From assembly GCA_963921825.1 (NCBI GenBank), contig OY997596.1, positions 14,017,001-14,081,000 of the forward strand: a stretch of 64,000 nucleotides of DNA, given 5' to 3'. Made by a program: the position numbers and the translations under genes. The notes below the pieces were generated by a model. It had not been told where the DNA came from. It saw only the letters and a list, made by a program, of their open reading frames with translations, and did no database searches. Below are positions 1 to 11,849 of the stretch, piece by piece. Within the stretch, counting starts at the first letter, position 1, and every line of letters starts with the position of its first letter. Origin of the DNA: Erodium maritimum. Its lineage: Eukaryota > Streptophyta > Magnoliopsida > Geraniales > Geraniaceae.

Positions 1-430
1 TATGTGAGCGGGTGTTCGAGGTTTCCCTCGCGTGAACGGGTGGGTTGAGGTTTCCTTCACGTGAGTGGGTTATTTGAGGTTTCCTTATGTGATCGGGTTA
101 TTGGGGTATTGATAGTGTGAGCAATAGTGATTTACTGAATTGAGGACGTGTTTCCCGTGTCGAGGTTTATGTTACATGAGCGAGTACTTGAGGTGTTGAT
201 AGCGTGAGCAGTGTGACGTTTGGCGTCAGGTTTGGAGTAGTGGTTTGCCTTGGTTAGATCGGTAAGTCTCTAGTGCTCTACTAGTATGCCATAATCGAAC
301 GGGTGTCCGTGCAGGTGAGCATAACGCTCATCCCCTTTACTACTTTTCCCGCAAGGGACGAGTAGTGAACACTGGTTTGGTTGCGGAAAGTTATAAGTAA
401 ATGCATAGAGGACCGTGTGAGGGTTGCACT
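1..430 (+). repeat. Partial LTR-like sequence of a Tekay-like Ty3/gypsy element
   Basis: No coding sequence is seen. The stretch opens with short GTGAGCGGGT / GAGGTTTCC repeats (1-220). It then carries the same landmarks as the other Tekay-like LTRs of the window: CTAGTATGCC (282-291), a GTGAGC..GCTCA inverted pair (315-330), and a TCCC-GCAA-GGGA hairpin (347-358) in the place of the GAAA or GTAA hairpin of the other copies. It is probably the 3' part of a 5' LTR, or a leader, joined to pol by deletion. The left end lies outside the window. Confidence 0.5.
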
Positions 431-463
431 AGACCTTACTGGAGTGACTAATGGAGTGGGTGT

Positions 464-910
464 TTGGTCTCCGATTTGGGCGTCAGTTTTATTGGATACC
501 GGGATGTCACACTCGTTTGTTCGTCGAGTTGTACTGAGAGGTTGGGGCTGAGTTTAGAGCCGTTGAGTCCACCCATGCGTCTGGACACGCCGATTGGTGG
601 TGGGGTGTTGTTGACTAGGGTCTGTCGTGCCTGCGGAGTTGGAGAAGCGAACCGATACAGGAAGTTCGAGAGAGGGCTCAAGAGCGCTAATGCTGGATCG
701 GGTCCTCACCCCAAGGATCGGGTATGTTTGGAGTTGGTAGGCACGACGACGGTAGTGGAGCGAGGTCTTAGAGAGACTGCGAGGATCCGTGAGGATCGGC
801 AGCGACTGAGCTTGTGCGTGTATCCGTGGGAATGATACTTACGAAATGACAACCTTTAAACGTAATCTTGGGAATGGATGGCTGGCGAAGTGCCGAGCCA
901 ATACCGACTG
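464..910 (+). pseudogene. Degraded Ty3/gypsy aspartic protease region
   Basis: The + frame holds a recognisable retropepsin-like stretch of chromovirus type: a region equivalent to the protease active site (around GVSFIGYRDVT), then RLGLSLEPLSPPMRLDTPIG and VLLTRVCR. Further on, a frame contains WEWMAG, matching the usual LGMDWL motif that closes this domain. The catalytic Asp-Thr/Ser-Gly itself is not intact. Frameshifts and deletions separate the parts, and the reverse transcriptase that should follow is missing. It is a dead relic of the same element as the integrase and chromodomain downstream. Confidence 0.65.
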
Positions 911-991
911 TTACTGGCGACGAGCTGCGAGAGTCGCAGCATTTGCGGCTGACAGTGCACGTGGGTAGCACTAAGAGGAGCGCGACATCAG

Positions 992-1375
992 GTGGCATGT
1001 TTAGTGGAGCGGGATGCGGAGAGCGGTCGCGGAGTTAATATCGCGATGCCTCACTCGTCGGCAGGTGAGAGCCGAACAACAGCGTCCCGCTGGATTATTG
1101 CAGCCACTGCGGGTTGCACAGTGGAAATGGGGGCACGTCACGATGAGTTTCGTGAGCGGTTAGCCGAGTTCGCCTACAACAACAGCCTTCAAGCCAGTAT
1201 CATGATGGCAACATTCGGAACGTTGTATGGTAGGCCGTGTCGGTCGCCTGTGTGCGGGGCGGAAGTGAGGAATGAGGGTTCACTGGGTCTACAACTGGAT
1301 CAAGAGACAGCTGAGTCGGTCGTGCCGAAGCGTGAGCGGTTGAAGACCGCGCAGAGTCAGCAAGAGCTATGCTGA
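992..1375 (+). pseudogene. Degraded Ty3/gypsy integrase, C-terminal core
   Basis: The translation includes FRERLAEFAYNNSLQASI and TLYGRPCRSPVC, the signature segment just after the DDE core of plant Ty3/gypsy integrases (usually EFAYNNSYHSSI and LYGRRCRSP). It then matches the QETAESV...RERLKTAQSQQ segment that precedes the chromodomain. Upstream parts (HHCC zinc finger, the first two catalytic acids) are not recognisable. It lies in order between the protease and chromodomain relics, so all three come from one degraded polyprotein. Confidence 0.8.
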
Positions 1376-1440
1376 CAGACGGCGCCGACCTCTCGAGTCA
1401 GCAATCAGTGGTCATGTATTCCTGGAGGTGAGTCCGAAAG

Positions 1441-1760
1441 GTAGACTAATGCGTTTCAACCGCGGCGGAGGCGGGTTAGCCCCGCAGTGTATCGGGCCTT
1501 TCGAGGTCTTGAGTACGTCATTGAGTGGGCAGATGTCGAGGTAACTGGTGATGTCTCGTATAAGGAGAAACTGGTTTGGGAGATGGATCCGCGGGAGCAG
1601 GTCTTGCGCGGAAAGGTTATCCGCTTGGAATGGGTGCAATGGCGGCACCACGAGGCTGAGTCGACTTGGGAGCGCGAGGACGAGGTTCGCGCGAAGTACC
1701 CCGACTTGTTCGACTCCCGAGGTACGTCTTATTTAAATTTCGCGGACGAAATTCCTTTAA
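1441..1760 (+). pseudogene. Chromodomain-type C terminus of a Tekay-like polyprotein
   Basis: The encoded segment VLRGKVIRLEWVQWRHHEAE is followed by STWEREDEVRAKYPDLF. It matches the C-terminal chromodomain of plant chromoviruses, which in active elements is thought to guide insertion into chromatin. The order of a VQW strand followed by the STWE turn is typical. The downstream NFADEI stretch corresponds to the end of the polyprotein next to the polypurine tract, which is damaged here. The Tekay/Del assignment is an inference from this domain and from the approximately 3-kb LTRs. Confidence 0.8.
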
Positions 1761-3229
1761 TAACCACTCCCGGTCAACGCCAGTCAAATCTGCGAAAAAC
1801 AGGGAAAATTTAAAATTTTTAGACAGACACTTAAATGAACCTAAATTTGACCCTGAGGGTCATACCGGACTTAAGTTGACCCCGATATCGACCAAAGTGA
1901 GTTCCGGGGGACTCAGGGCAACTTTCTGACCAATTTGAGAAATGTTGACTTTTCGCTGGAAATGTCAACCGAGCGACGTTTTGATCCATTCGAGGACTGT
2001 TTTGGATCCAAAAATCTTATCCGTCGTCGCAGCGGTCTTAGTTGAGCCGTTTCTTTGTAGCCCGTGAAGTTTCGTAATTTCTTGGAAAAAGTGCCCGTTC
2101 GGGGCCCGAAACAGCCGAATTTCGCGAATCTGATTGGCAATATCTATGAGATATTTTCCAAAAAGGTGTTGGACCCACTTGCCACATGTCACAAATGTGG
2201 TGGTGTTAGGTTTATTGAACAAAACAAATGATGAGACATTAGTGCTAGTTTTGTAAATAAGTTTGTATTTTTTTAAAACAAAATAAAAGGGGAAAGGATG
2301 TGGGTGTCGGTCATTTAACAGAAAAGATGAGGTAGAGGAGAGAGAAATAAGAGAGAGAAAGGGAAGGAGAGAAAAGGAAAGAAAAGGGGAGATTTTGGTG
2401 ATATCCTAACGATCCGACCGACCGATCAACTCAACGACTACGGATTCGAACTCCCCTCGTCATTCCCTACGGTGAGAACCCAATCTTTTCTCATTTTGGC
2501 ACGTTTGAATTTCAGGGTTTGAGTTTAAACGGTTTGATTAAGGTTGGGTTTTGTTTAAGATTGGTTTAAAGATCAATGGTTGAGGTTTGGGGTTCGTTAG
2601 GAACGTTTTGGGGCAAAAAGTAAATTTTCGTAATTGTGGCCGGGTGGGGCCCACATGCCCGAGTATCGGGTTTTCGTGTTCGGGTGGTTTAGGGCGATCC
2701 CCAAGTAGTTAATCCACACCCGGATCGAAATTTGGAATTAAATTGTGAAAGTTGTAATTAACGGGTTTAGAAACTTTAAATGCAAATTAAATGACTCGGA
2801 AGTCGGAAATTGATTCAGTCGAGTGCGTAGTAACCCTTTAATTATTCTAAGACCGTATAAACAAAAACGGGAATTTTCGGAGCCCCGGAAGGACGTTTTC
2901 AAAACCCTGGCAGATTCACCATGTCGGGCGAATCGGGCTTTTCCGGGTCCATTATTGACAATGTCGCGTAATTGGGAAGTTTGGGAATGATCGACATTGT
3001 CGGGGTTGCGTTTGGGCGTTTAATTCTTTAAATTCGGGTTTCGCCTGCTTACTTAAAAAGTGTGTTAATTGTAATGATTGTAGACCGTGTCGCCTACCGT
3101 GGAAATAGGAGTCTAAGCGGGAACTATGGAGCTTTGCCGGAGTAAGAGTATCGGGGTGACACGCTTCAAGAGGTAGGGAAAAGTAGCCGGATCTCGGCCC
3201 TGATTAGGGAAAGTTAACAGTAGAAATGC

Positions 3230-3535
3230 ATGTGAAACCGGGGTGTCGTGGGTTAAATAGGTTTATCGAATATTAGAAAGGCAGGCGATACCGGGTGGTG
3301 TCGTATGATTCGGGAACGTATCGAACATTAGAATTGCATGTGACACTTAGTAGTGTCGTAGGAGCAGAGAACTTATCGATGTTAGAATTACTGGTGGCAT
3401 ATGACCATGCCCGGAGGTTGATTGCGAACTTATCGATATTAGGAGTACTGGAGGCATATGACCATTCCCGGAGGTTGATTGGGAACATGTTGATATTAGA
3501 ACTGCTGGAGGCATTGGTTATGCCCGGAGGTTGAC
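3230..3535 (+). repeat. Tandem array of about 55-65-bp units inside the LTR
   Basis: About five diverged copies of a unit with TTATCGATATTAGAA, then a GGTGGCATATGACCATGCCC-like core and GGAGGTTGATTG. The later copies are clearest (3365-3535). The array sits at the same relative place as the hairpin arrays of the other Tekay-like LTRs, but its unit is different. Only a short GGCAT..ATGCC inverted pair is seen in it. Confidence 0.75.
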
Positions 3536-3545
3536 TGTGTAAGTT

Positions 3546-3830
3546 ATGTCTTGGGTGGCCATAAGAGCCTGTACTTTACTATTGTGTCTTGGGTGGCCAT
3601 GAGAGCCCGTACTTTATCGTTGTGTCTTGGGTGGCCATGAGATAACGTGAGTTACTATTGGTGTGTCTTGGGAGGCCGTGAGTGCCCGTGGGGTTGTTGA
3701 GAGCCTGTGAGTTACTGTTGGTGTGTCTTGGGAGGCCGTGAGTGCCCGTGGGGTTGTTGAGCCCGTGAGTTACTGTCGGTGTGTCTTGGGAGGCCGTGAG
3801 TGCCCGTGGGGTTGTTGAGCGGCTGTGTGT
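3546..3830 (+). repeat. Tandem array of about 45-60-bp units inside the LTR
   Basis: Six imperfect copies built on GTGTCTTGGGAGGCCGTGAG followed by TGCCCGTGGGGTTGTTGAG. The first three copies read TGGGTGGCCATGAGA. Copies 4-6 are almost identical to each other (3661-3830), which indicates recent expansion by slippage or unequal exchange. Confidence 0.85.
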
Positions 3831-4575
3831 CGGGAGAAGTTTCGTGGTTCGCGCGGGTGTGGCTGGTCACCCGACTTAGATCGGGGGTAGGGGAGAGGTT
3901 GTGGGCCAGCCTTCCGACTGGGATCGAGAGAAGTAGCGCAACAGGTCGACCGCCTGACTTGACTGGGATCGGTAAAGGGCGAGGGAGAGATGGGTTACTG
4001 AGGAGCTGGCGTGCGATCCTTTGTGATCTTGTTTGGTGTGCGATCCTTTGTGATCTTGGGTGTTGCGTGGTTGTCTGTCGTGTCTTTGGAGGAGGTCGTC
4101 AATCGTTGTGTCGGGTCTACTTTACGTGTCCGAGTGTTGAGTCGGTTGAGGAAAGTATCAGTGTATGTGTGTGTCAGTCGGGTTACTTGAGTTTGGGGAT
4201 AGTGATCCCCGGTGTTGAGTTGGTTGTTGGTGTTACCGACATTTTCTGCTAAGTATGCCGTAGTCAGTTTGTTATCCGTGGTGGTAAGTGAACGCTCACC
4301 CCTAGCTTCTTTTCCTACAGGTACCGGTCGCAGGTTGGACTAGTTGAGCTTCTGAAGCTTGAAGAGATAGGAGCGGGATTCTGGGTTTAATTTTGAGTGT
4401 AGCAACGTATACCCTGCTTTTGTCCATTTGTTGGGACGTACCTTTAAGTTGTAAGTGACTATTTTTGATGAACAAATGGTGATTTTAAAGTGATTTATGT
4501 AAAAGGTTTCAAAATGTTTTCTTGTTTTAAACGTTCGCGCCCCGAGTTCGGTTTTACTGAAATTGGGGCGTGACA

Positions 4576-4800
4576 CTGAGTACATTCAACAATTCTCCTT
4601 CCCTACCATCAGATAAGTCACCTGATATTACAATGGGGTACAAGTCATTCTCATTCAGATATACATATTTCAGATTATCAAGAAGAGATTTGACTTTTAA
4701 TTTTTTATCCAATCTAACAGGCTTTTCTAATTCAACTTATGAGTGATCTACACTAGCCATTTGGTGAATTCTAGATTGTTGTTCATCTCTATTACATACA
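4576..4800 (-). pseudogene. Athila-like polyprotein fragment before the reverse transcriptase
   Basis: Read on the - strand, this gives a stretch like KSLLDNLKYVYLNENDLYPI followed by VISGDLSDGREGELLNVL. That corresponds to the segment between protease and reverse transcriptase in Athila-type Ty3/gypsy elements. Stop codons interrupt it. It is cut off where the 3' LTR of the Tekay-like element ends (4575). The rest of Athila pol is absent. Confidence 0.6.
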
Positions 4801-4802
4801 GA

Positions 4803-5335
4803 CTAAACTTTCGAGATCTTAGCTTCTTTCTTATAGTCAGTCTTATCCTTCAGTACATGAAACACTTTCTGCTGCTCACCATATCTCACTATTATTTCTC
4901 CCTTTTCTACATCAATTAGGACTCTAGAAGTAGCCAAGAGAGGTGTCCCCATAATAAGAGGAATTCTATGACCTTCCTCCATATCCAAGACTATGAAATC
5001 TACAGGGTAGATGAAGTCCCCAACCTTCACAAATACATTTTCTATAATTCCTCTAGGGTATTTAATAGATCTATCTGCCAGTTGTAGGGTCACAGAGGTT
5101 GGTGTAGGTTCATTCCCAAGTCCTAACTTCCTAAACATGGATAGTGACATTAAATTAATACTTGCTCCTAAATCGCATAAGGACTTGTCAAATTGTAAGT
5201 TACCTATTTTACAGGGAATCGAGAAGATACCTGGATCCTTGAGTTTAGGTGGGAGGTTATTGAACAACACATCAGAGCATTCCTCATTCAAGTTCACAAT
5301 TTCACCCTCTAATAATTTTCTCTAGCTACCCAACA
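4803..5335 (-). pseudogene. Athila-like aspartic protease domain
   Basis: The - strand frame (165 codons from 5297) contains IPCKIGNLQFDKSLCDLGAS followed by INLMSLSMFRKLG. This is the Athila/Tat protease active site, where Asp-Leu-Gly replaces the common Asp-Thr-Gly. PLIMGTPLLATSRVLIDVEK closes the domain. The frame continues upstream to about 5335, where a stop separates it from the gag C terminus. Spacing and order (gag to the right, pol to the left) agree with an element read on the - strand. Confidence 0.85.
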
Positions 5336-5489
5336 AATCTTTCAGGCATTTAGCAATTTTGGGCATAAGAGTTAAAGCTTCAAGGAAAGGCATATTAATC
5401 TCAAGTTTCTTAAAAACATTCAAAAACTTTGCATGTTGATCATCAAGCTTGTTTTTCTTAATAACTGAAGGAAAAGGAGGAGGTGGAGT

Positions 5490-7060
5490 CTAAGTTTCTG
5501 ATTCAACATTGGACTCCCTTACCTTCTTACCTGAAGCGTGCCCCTCAATCTCTACTCCCTGTTTTTCCCGTTCTAGTACAGCTTGTGGTTCCTCCTGCGT
5601 TTGGGCACTACCCAACATTATGGCATTGACACTCTCCCTGGGGTTCCTTTCTGTGTTGCCCGGGAGGCTTCCTGGAGCCCAGGAATTCAATATAGCTGCT
5701 ATTTGTCCGATTCGGATCTCCATGTTCTAGAACCGAGAGTCATTGTTCCGGTTCACTATATGCACAAATGCCTTGTACAGCTCAATCACCTCCTTTTATC
5801 CTCTTTCATCTGTGCCATCATGGTTAGCATCATCTGCTCAAGTTTTGGAGGAAGAATCTTGAGGAGGTGCATTGCGGGGCTGTTGTTGATTTGTTGATTC
5901 TGGTGCCACTGCTGGAACTGCTGGTTCTGAGGCTTATGCTGATAGCCTTGTCCTTGAGATCTTTGTTGAAATCCCTGATGCCCTTGATTCTGGTTCCCCA
6001 CATAGTTTGCAGTTTCTCCCTGACGCTCTCCAATACCTTCAATGTAGTCAAGAGGATCAGGATATGAGTGTACCTGAATTGCATCCAATTTCTTTGTCAC
6101 ACTCTGGACAATTTGGTCCACCACCCTATCCATTGGTGATGACTCCACTGCATTAACCGTCGCCTTAGTCCTTGTACCTCTTCTGCTGGGTTGCCATGCT
6201 TTATTAGAAGCCATTAAGTTCAAAAGAGTCACAATGTTCTCTGGAGTAAATTGCACAAAAGAACCCCCAACTGACCTTGACTGACTTCATTCAGACTAGA
6301 ATAGAAAGTCTTTAGTTGCACCCATAGTGGTTGACCATGATGTGGACACTGCCTCAGCAAATCAGAGAACCTTTCCCATGCATCCACTAATGTCTCATCA
6401 CCTTGTTGTGCAAATGTGCTAATGTCTGCTCTCATCTTTATTGTCTTCTTAGGTGGGAAAAATTGGTTCATAAATGCATCCACTAACTGGTCCCATGTTC
6501 TAATGTTCCCAGTAGACATCTCACGTAACCACTTACTTGCTTTATCCTTCAATGAGAAATGAAAGAGACGAAGGCGCACTGCATCACTTGACACTCCATT
6601 ATACCTGAATGTGTCACACAGCTCGAGAAATGTTGTTAAGTGTTCCAACGGATCCTCGTGTGCATTCCCGTGAAATGGGTCACCTCTCACCAGGTTGATA
6701 ACTGATGTCTTGATCTCAAATGTCGGGTTCTTGACGGGTGGTGCGACAATACTAACTTCAATGCCTCGGAGTGATGGAGTTCCATACTCTATCAATGCCC
6801 TTTGCCTCGGTGGTTCTTCTAGAGCAACAAGTGGATTAAAGCCAGGAGGGATTGGATTTTGTTCCCTGATTGGGTTCTCATTTCTTGGCTGGATCACCTC
6901 CCTTTGAGTGTCTTCCTGGTTATATTCATTATCTGAGTGATGACTTGAACTAGAATGATGACTTGAGCCCGAGTGATGACTCGTGGCTTGCTTCCCTTAA
7001 CGCTTCGCGATCCGAGCGTTTCTCTCGACCTCTGAAATATTTGTAGTTAACAAACTCGAA
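5490..7060 (-). pseudogene. Athila-like gag, broken by frameshifts
   Basis: Three - strand pieces make up one gag. The first (about 7060-6229) starts in a Ser-His rich segment and contains FHGNAHEDPLEHLTTFLELC, then LRLFHFSLKDKASKWL and DAFMNQFFPPKKTIKMR, the capsid core of Athila gag. A frameshift near 6240 leads to MQFTPENIVTLLNLM and a Gln-rich C-terminal part (5786-6256). A third frame follows (5490-5723). Gag would form the virus-like particle in the cytoplasm. The frameshifts mean no full gag is made from this copy. Confidence 0.85.
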
Positions 7061-7166
7061 GAGGGCTGAGACCGCAATTGCATCAAAAAATCAAATTAAA
7101 TACAATAAATAGAAAATGAAATAGTCTTAACACGAATTATAAACGTATCAGAGTTGCCTTAGTTGC

Positions 7167-7184
7167 TCCCCGGCAACGGCGCCA
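7167..7184 (-). other. Primer binding site, tRNA-Asp type
   Basis: The complement of TCCCCGGCAACGGCGCCA is the minus-strand primer binding site used by Athila-type elements, which pair with the 3' end of a tRNA-Asp. It lies 6 bases from the LTR edge (7191) and on the gag side, which fixes the element's orientation on the - strand. Confidence 0.85.
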
Positions 7185-7190
7185 TTAACT

Positions 7191-8429
7191 TGACACTCTG
7201 AGAATTAACTCTCAGAATGGCACGACAAGCGTACCGGTCGTCAAGTAGTATTCAGTGGTTAAGTCCGAGATATCGTACCCAAGGGAGCAATTAGACAAGC
7301 ACTTTAGTTAATTAATTCGATGGTCAAGCTATTCCTATACGATGTTTGGTTTTGGTTTGTAAAATGTAATTTCATACAAGTAATGAGAAACAATGTGAAT
7401 GATCCGAAAATAAGCACAAAGGCACAAGTGATTTGAATAACAGAGATAGAAGGCGATCTAGGACATTAACGGGGTTCGAATGTGATGAATGATTTAACGG
7501 GATTTGGTATACATTTGCAACTGACATTATTCTAAGGGCAATGAGAATTCTCTAAGTGTACTCCTAACCATCTCTCGATCGTATTAGGGTCCTAACATAC
7601 TCGGTCCACCTAATTATCTCTAATCTAGGTGTAGAGCGGTATATAGCATTATATTCTTTTAATTCCTCTAACTTTCGGGTTTTACTCCTATGGCTAGTGC
7701 ACTCGTGTCAGTCTAACCATATTCTGGCTTAGATTAAAACCCGAACGATCTTATTCCTTTTCCTCCTATTAACCTCATTTCTCAATTGTTGGTTAACACG
7801 ATTTAAACATTTCTCACGTGATCAAGGCGAAAAAATTATTACGAATAGAATCAGATAAACAAAATCCTAATACTAGTTTAACAAATGCATAACCCAAACA
7901 AGTTAATTCTACTCATCACATCTTTACCCCTAGCCATAGATCAATTGGAGTTTAGTTCATAGCAAAAGAATAAGAAAACAAGGAGATGAATAAATCACTG
8001 AAATTCATATTAAACAATAAGAGTAATACCAATATCAAGTTTAAATCCAAACTACACAAAACCTTGATTTTCTAATCTCTTGATTTCGATATTCTCTCCA
8101 AGTTATACAAGCTCCCAAGTGTGTTTTTCTCCTCAATTTCGTGATCCCCCTGAATCTGACCTAAACTCCCTTTTATATGACGGGTTAACTCTAACTAAAA
8201 ATAGGAAACGTAGCTGGAAATAGTGTTTCTGACGCTTGCGCGGTCTCTTGCACGCCGTGCAAGTTTCTGGTGCATCTTAAGTTGCACAAGTTATTTGCTC
8301 GTCGTGCAAGTTTCTGGTGCATTTACTTGACGCCTCTGTCCAGAATGCACCAGTTATTTGCATGGCGTGCAACAAATTGGTGCATTTTACTGGCACTTCT
8401 GTCCAACTTCCAATTTCGCTCCGTTTCAC
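7191..8429 (-). mobile_element. 5' LTR of the Athila-like element
   Basis: It starts at TGACACTCTGAG next to the primer binding site and carries no coding sequence. Near the far end lies a repeated word, TTGCACG(C/G)CGTGCAA with TCTGGTGCAT (8250-8385). The far boundary is not certain: the sequence meets the Tekay-like LTR at 8430, which probably inserted into it or replaced its end. Confidence 0.6.
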
Positions 8430-10555
8430 TGTCAAGCCCCAAATCCGGTTTTGACCGGACTCGAGACGTGAACTAAAATAATAAATAAATAAAAAAATTA
8501 TACCAAAACGAGTCTCAATTAACAGTTTAAAGCTCCAAGTAATAACACGAGTTAATAGCTCTGTAAAACCAAATAGTAAAAGTGTTCAGTAAAAGTTAAA
8601 CTGCACGTCTCTAGACAACACTAGACAAGACCCTCGCTAGCTCCCAAGCTCTGAGAATTCCGCTGGCACAAATCCTGCTCAAGACTTGTAGAACAATAAA
8701 GTAAAGGGGTGAGCTTTCGCTCGGTAGGAAAAGTAGTTAAGGCAATGAGTGTCCGCTCACCACCACGAGTAACCGTCCAATTTGGGCATACTAGTACAAC
8801 ACACAACTAACCACAACACGGGATCACATAACCACAATCCTCAGTCACAAGACGATAACCACTCTATCATATCACACCGAAACACACATCATCGGCCTAG
8901 ATATCTTCCCGTAAATCCGTCGGGGCACAATCACAATACATCACACCGGAACACACAACATCGGCCTAGATGTCTTCCCAAAAATCCGTCGATGCATAAA
9001 CACGACACCTAGTGCCAAATCATATATCGTCGGCCTAGATGCCCTACACCGGCATACCCCCTCGATGTAGGTATCATACCATAATAACACACCGGGGGAC
9101 CACGCATACGTGGGACCACACCGTCGGCCTAGGTACTACCCTACACCGGCGTACCCCCTCGGTGTATGTACCATACCGGAATACAGCTCCTCTTGGAACA
9201 CACACTAAGATAATATCACGCATCATAATGGCATAAATCAATCACGGCTTACCAAGCCCAACAATCTTACCACAACACGTCACGTCGGTCTATCAATCAC
9301 CCGATCATATCACAACCATCGGTTCACGTCATAACAAGCATGTCACACTTGCCCAAAACATAACAACACGCTACACCGAGGATATCATAACATGATTCTT
9401 AACCAAACAACCGATGAGTCACACATCAAACATCACAATCATAGATCATGGCATCACAATCAACAAACAACCTAAGGGCTCGACCTGACCCACATGCATT
9501 TCTACAGCACGGCAATTCCCAAACTTACGGCTCGACATGGCTCGTAAGTTATCCCTCATTTCAATCGTTCCTCACATCCTAACATGCAATTCTAACAATT
9601 AAATTCAAGTAATCGCAACCTATATGCATACTAGTAACTTTCCGCAATTAAATCGATATTCGCTACTTTCCCTACCTCAAAAGCAATCCAATCCTAGCAG
9701 CGGATGACCTGGCTAGCTTCCTCCTCGTCACTTCTTGTGGTCTAAAAATCTCCTCCTCCGCCAAGCTCGGGTCCAATGTCTAAGATTACAAGAAATACAA
9801 GAATTAATGCTAATTCAAGTGTGGATTAAAGAGGGAAATACCCAAACTAATCCCAATTGCTCGACTTATCAAAATGGGCCCGGAAGGCCCATTTTGTCCA
9901 GAATCGGGAAAACGTCCCTCGGGACTCCGGATATTCCCCTTTTCGTGTCTATCAAACATGATTAATTTACTTGTTCCAACGCACTTGACGGAATTAAATT
10001 CCGAGGTCCGAGCGTTCTAAATTCGCATTTAAAGTTTGTAAACGTTTTTCCCGAAGTTTCATGAATCACATCCATAATTTGTTCCGGGGGTGAAAACATC
10101 GTCCCAGGGTTCATCCACGACCGTCCCATTTACGAAACCACCAAAACCCGGCCATGTGGGCCCCACGGCCACACATGGCCGTGTGTGGCCAAACTGGACC
10201 GGCCGGTCACGGTCCATGGGTGGCCGACCATGGCCGGTCCCGGTTCTAAGGTTGGCCGACCACGGCCGGTCATCCCCTCCTCTGGTGGCTGGATTCTGGC
10301 GACCGGCCGGAGCTCCAGCGAGCCTCCAGTCGCCGGAAAAATGCATAATTTCTCCAACAAGCTCCAAACTAGTTCTAGGTTCTCCATAACACTATTTTTA
10401 TGCTTTAGAAATTCAATTTTCACCTCAAACCGTCCAAAGTTTCAAGTCCCATGTGGGTTTCATCAAAAAATTACTCAAACCAAGTTATTTCCATCATCCA
10501 ACTCCACTTCTTCTTCACAAATCAACATCGAATTAGTTGGTCTCCTCGCCCCCCC
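8430..10555 (-). mobile_element. Truncated Tekay-like LTR
   Basis: On the - strand it ends with the family's 3' terminus (complement of TGTCAAGCCCCAAATCCGG at 8430). It carries the GNRA hairpin (8710-8723), the GTGAGCGGACACTC motif (8746-8760), two hairpin repeat units (9036-9076, 9139-9175) and a GC-rich GGCCG module (10130-10350). The 5' start of the LTR (TGTAAGAACC) is missing: the sequence breaks near a C run at about 10548-10557 and changes to LINE sequence. No gene lies in it. Confidence 0.75.
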
Positions 10556-10559
10556 CCCG

Positions 10560-10890
10560 TGCTGCTCTTCGTAAGAAACGTAAAAAAATCATGCCTTCGT
10601 AAGGCGGACGTCTCTCTCAAGGGCGTAAGCCCGACTCGCTCCCTTCGCAAGAAATCTGAGGCCAAGAGATCATGGGCACTTTACAAGTCCCAAGGTTTCT
10701 CTTGTTCGCTGGGAGATGGCACAGCCATCTAGATTTTCGATCCTCCCTTAGTCCTTTTTTCTGGTTTGTTTGTCCTTATTTCTTCCGGGTGGCCTTTTTA
10801 CCCCTCTTGTCTCTCTCTTCTCCCTTTTTGTAATTCTTTTGTATTATATTGGATGGAATAAAATTAATAATTTTCGCAGATAAAAAAAAT
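10560..10890 (+). mobile_element. LINE 3' fragment: ORF1 C terminus joined to the tail
   Basis: A short frame (about 10570-10730) encodes TRSLRKKSEAKRSWALYKSQ, matching SRSLRKKFEARSAWTF at the end of ORF1 in the LINE at 22879-25142. About 150 nt of 3' UTR follow, with GGAATAAAATTAATAATTTT, then CGCAGAT and A8. No ORF2 lies between. The left end is 5'-truncated at the junction with the LTR. Confidence 0.7.
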
Positions 10891-11849
10891 GTCTAGCTTT
10901 CGTATGGTAAAAAAAAAAACAATTGGTTGTAGGGGATTAGTTTTCCTCTCGCCATTGTCTTTCCGTGAGACCATAAGTTTGGAAAAAAACGGAATGGTAG
11001 CTACTACGATCAACCCACCTATCGTCCTGATGAGATGGGACTAAATTGACTCGAGGTGATACCAGAAGTGGAAAGTCTTAAGTTAATTAAGTTCTCATCA
11101 TCACTGTCTCCATAATAGACGTGGCCCCGAGGTGATACCAGAAGTGGAAAGTCTCAAGTTAACTAAGTTCTCATCATCATTGTCTCCCCTCTTGAAACAA
11201 GGTCCTGTAACCTCAACTTAAAGTCTTAAGTTAATTAAGTTCTCACCACCATTGTCTCTATAATAGACGTGGCCCCTCTTGAAACAATGTCCCTGTAACC
11301 TCAACTTAAAGTCTTAAGTTAATTAAGTTCTCACCACCATTGTCTCCATAATAGACGTGGCCCCCTCTTGAAACAAGGTCCCTGTAACCTCAACTTATCC
11401 CTACAAACCAAGAGCAGAGACAAGCCCAGAGGCAGGCACCACAACTATAGTTGTATTCTGAAACCGAGCCGATGCGAGATTCTTGTGGTGTTGTCCTCTA
11501 CACCTAACTCTTTTGCACCAACATGACCACTGATTGTAGGATAAGGCTCCACAACAACTTGATCCTTTAAAGATCCAGCTAGCAGAACAACATAGTCCTC
11601 AACCTCGGATTTCTCAACCACTTAAAATTCAAAAGCACGATCTAGAGAAACAGTAAATGAAACCCATACGTCTACATTTTCCGGATTCTAAGTTCCCGAC
11701 CACCTATTCTCCGACGCAGCGTTCAGCTCCTCAGTATACGACATAGCTAACTTCTTAAACTTTAATCCTACAAATAAGATCACCCAATTTAATCTTGATC
11801 TCTCAAATTGCGCTGACGTTTACACTAACACCAAATTTCTCTTAAGCCC
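10891..11849. other. Non-coding stretch holding one tandem array
   Basis: No open frame or element end is recognised. It contains the tandem array at 11052-11400 and otherwise unremarkable AT-rich DNA. Confidence 0.5.
11052..11400 (+). repeat. Tandem repeat of about 75-115-bp units
   Basis: Four copies of a unit built from AAGTCTTAAGTTAATTAAGT, TCTCA(T/C)CA(T/C)CATTGTCTC and TAATAGACGTGGCCCCTCTT, with GAAACAAGGTCCCTGTAACC. The first two copies carry GAGGTGATACCAGAAGTGGA in place of the CCTGTAACCTCAACTTA part, so two versions of the unit are mixed. The last two are nearly identical. No coding content is seen. Confidence 0.85.

Larger units (their letters stand above)
1757..4575 (+). mobile_element. 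3' LTR of the first Tekay-like element
   Basis: It begins with a mutated form of the family's TGTAAGAACC start (TAATAACCACTCCCGGTCAACG) and ends GGGGCGTGACA at 4575, as the other Tekay-like LTRs do. Shared landmarks are GGTTGACTTTT-like blocks near 1940-2000, TATGCCGTAG (4253) and GAACGCTCACC (4290). A 5' LTR of this copy is not complete in the window, so no target duplication can be tested; the 5 bases after the LTR are CTGAG. Its middle is made of two private tandem arrays (3230-3535 and 3546-3830). Apart from these no gene is seen in the 2.8 kb. Confidence 0.75.

Noticed and set aside
1666..1929. Arg-rich frame overlapping the chromodomain region
   Set aside because: Out of frame with the recognised chromodomain and running into the LTR; a shadow frame.
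7167..7184. tRNA gene end
   Set aside because: Only 18 bases complementary to a tRNA 3' end next to an LTR; it is a primer binding site.
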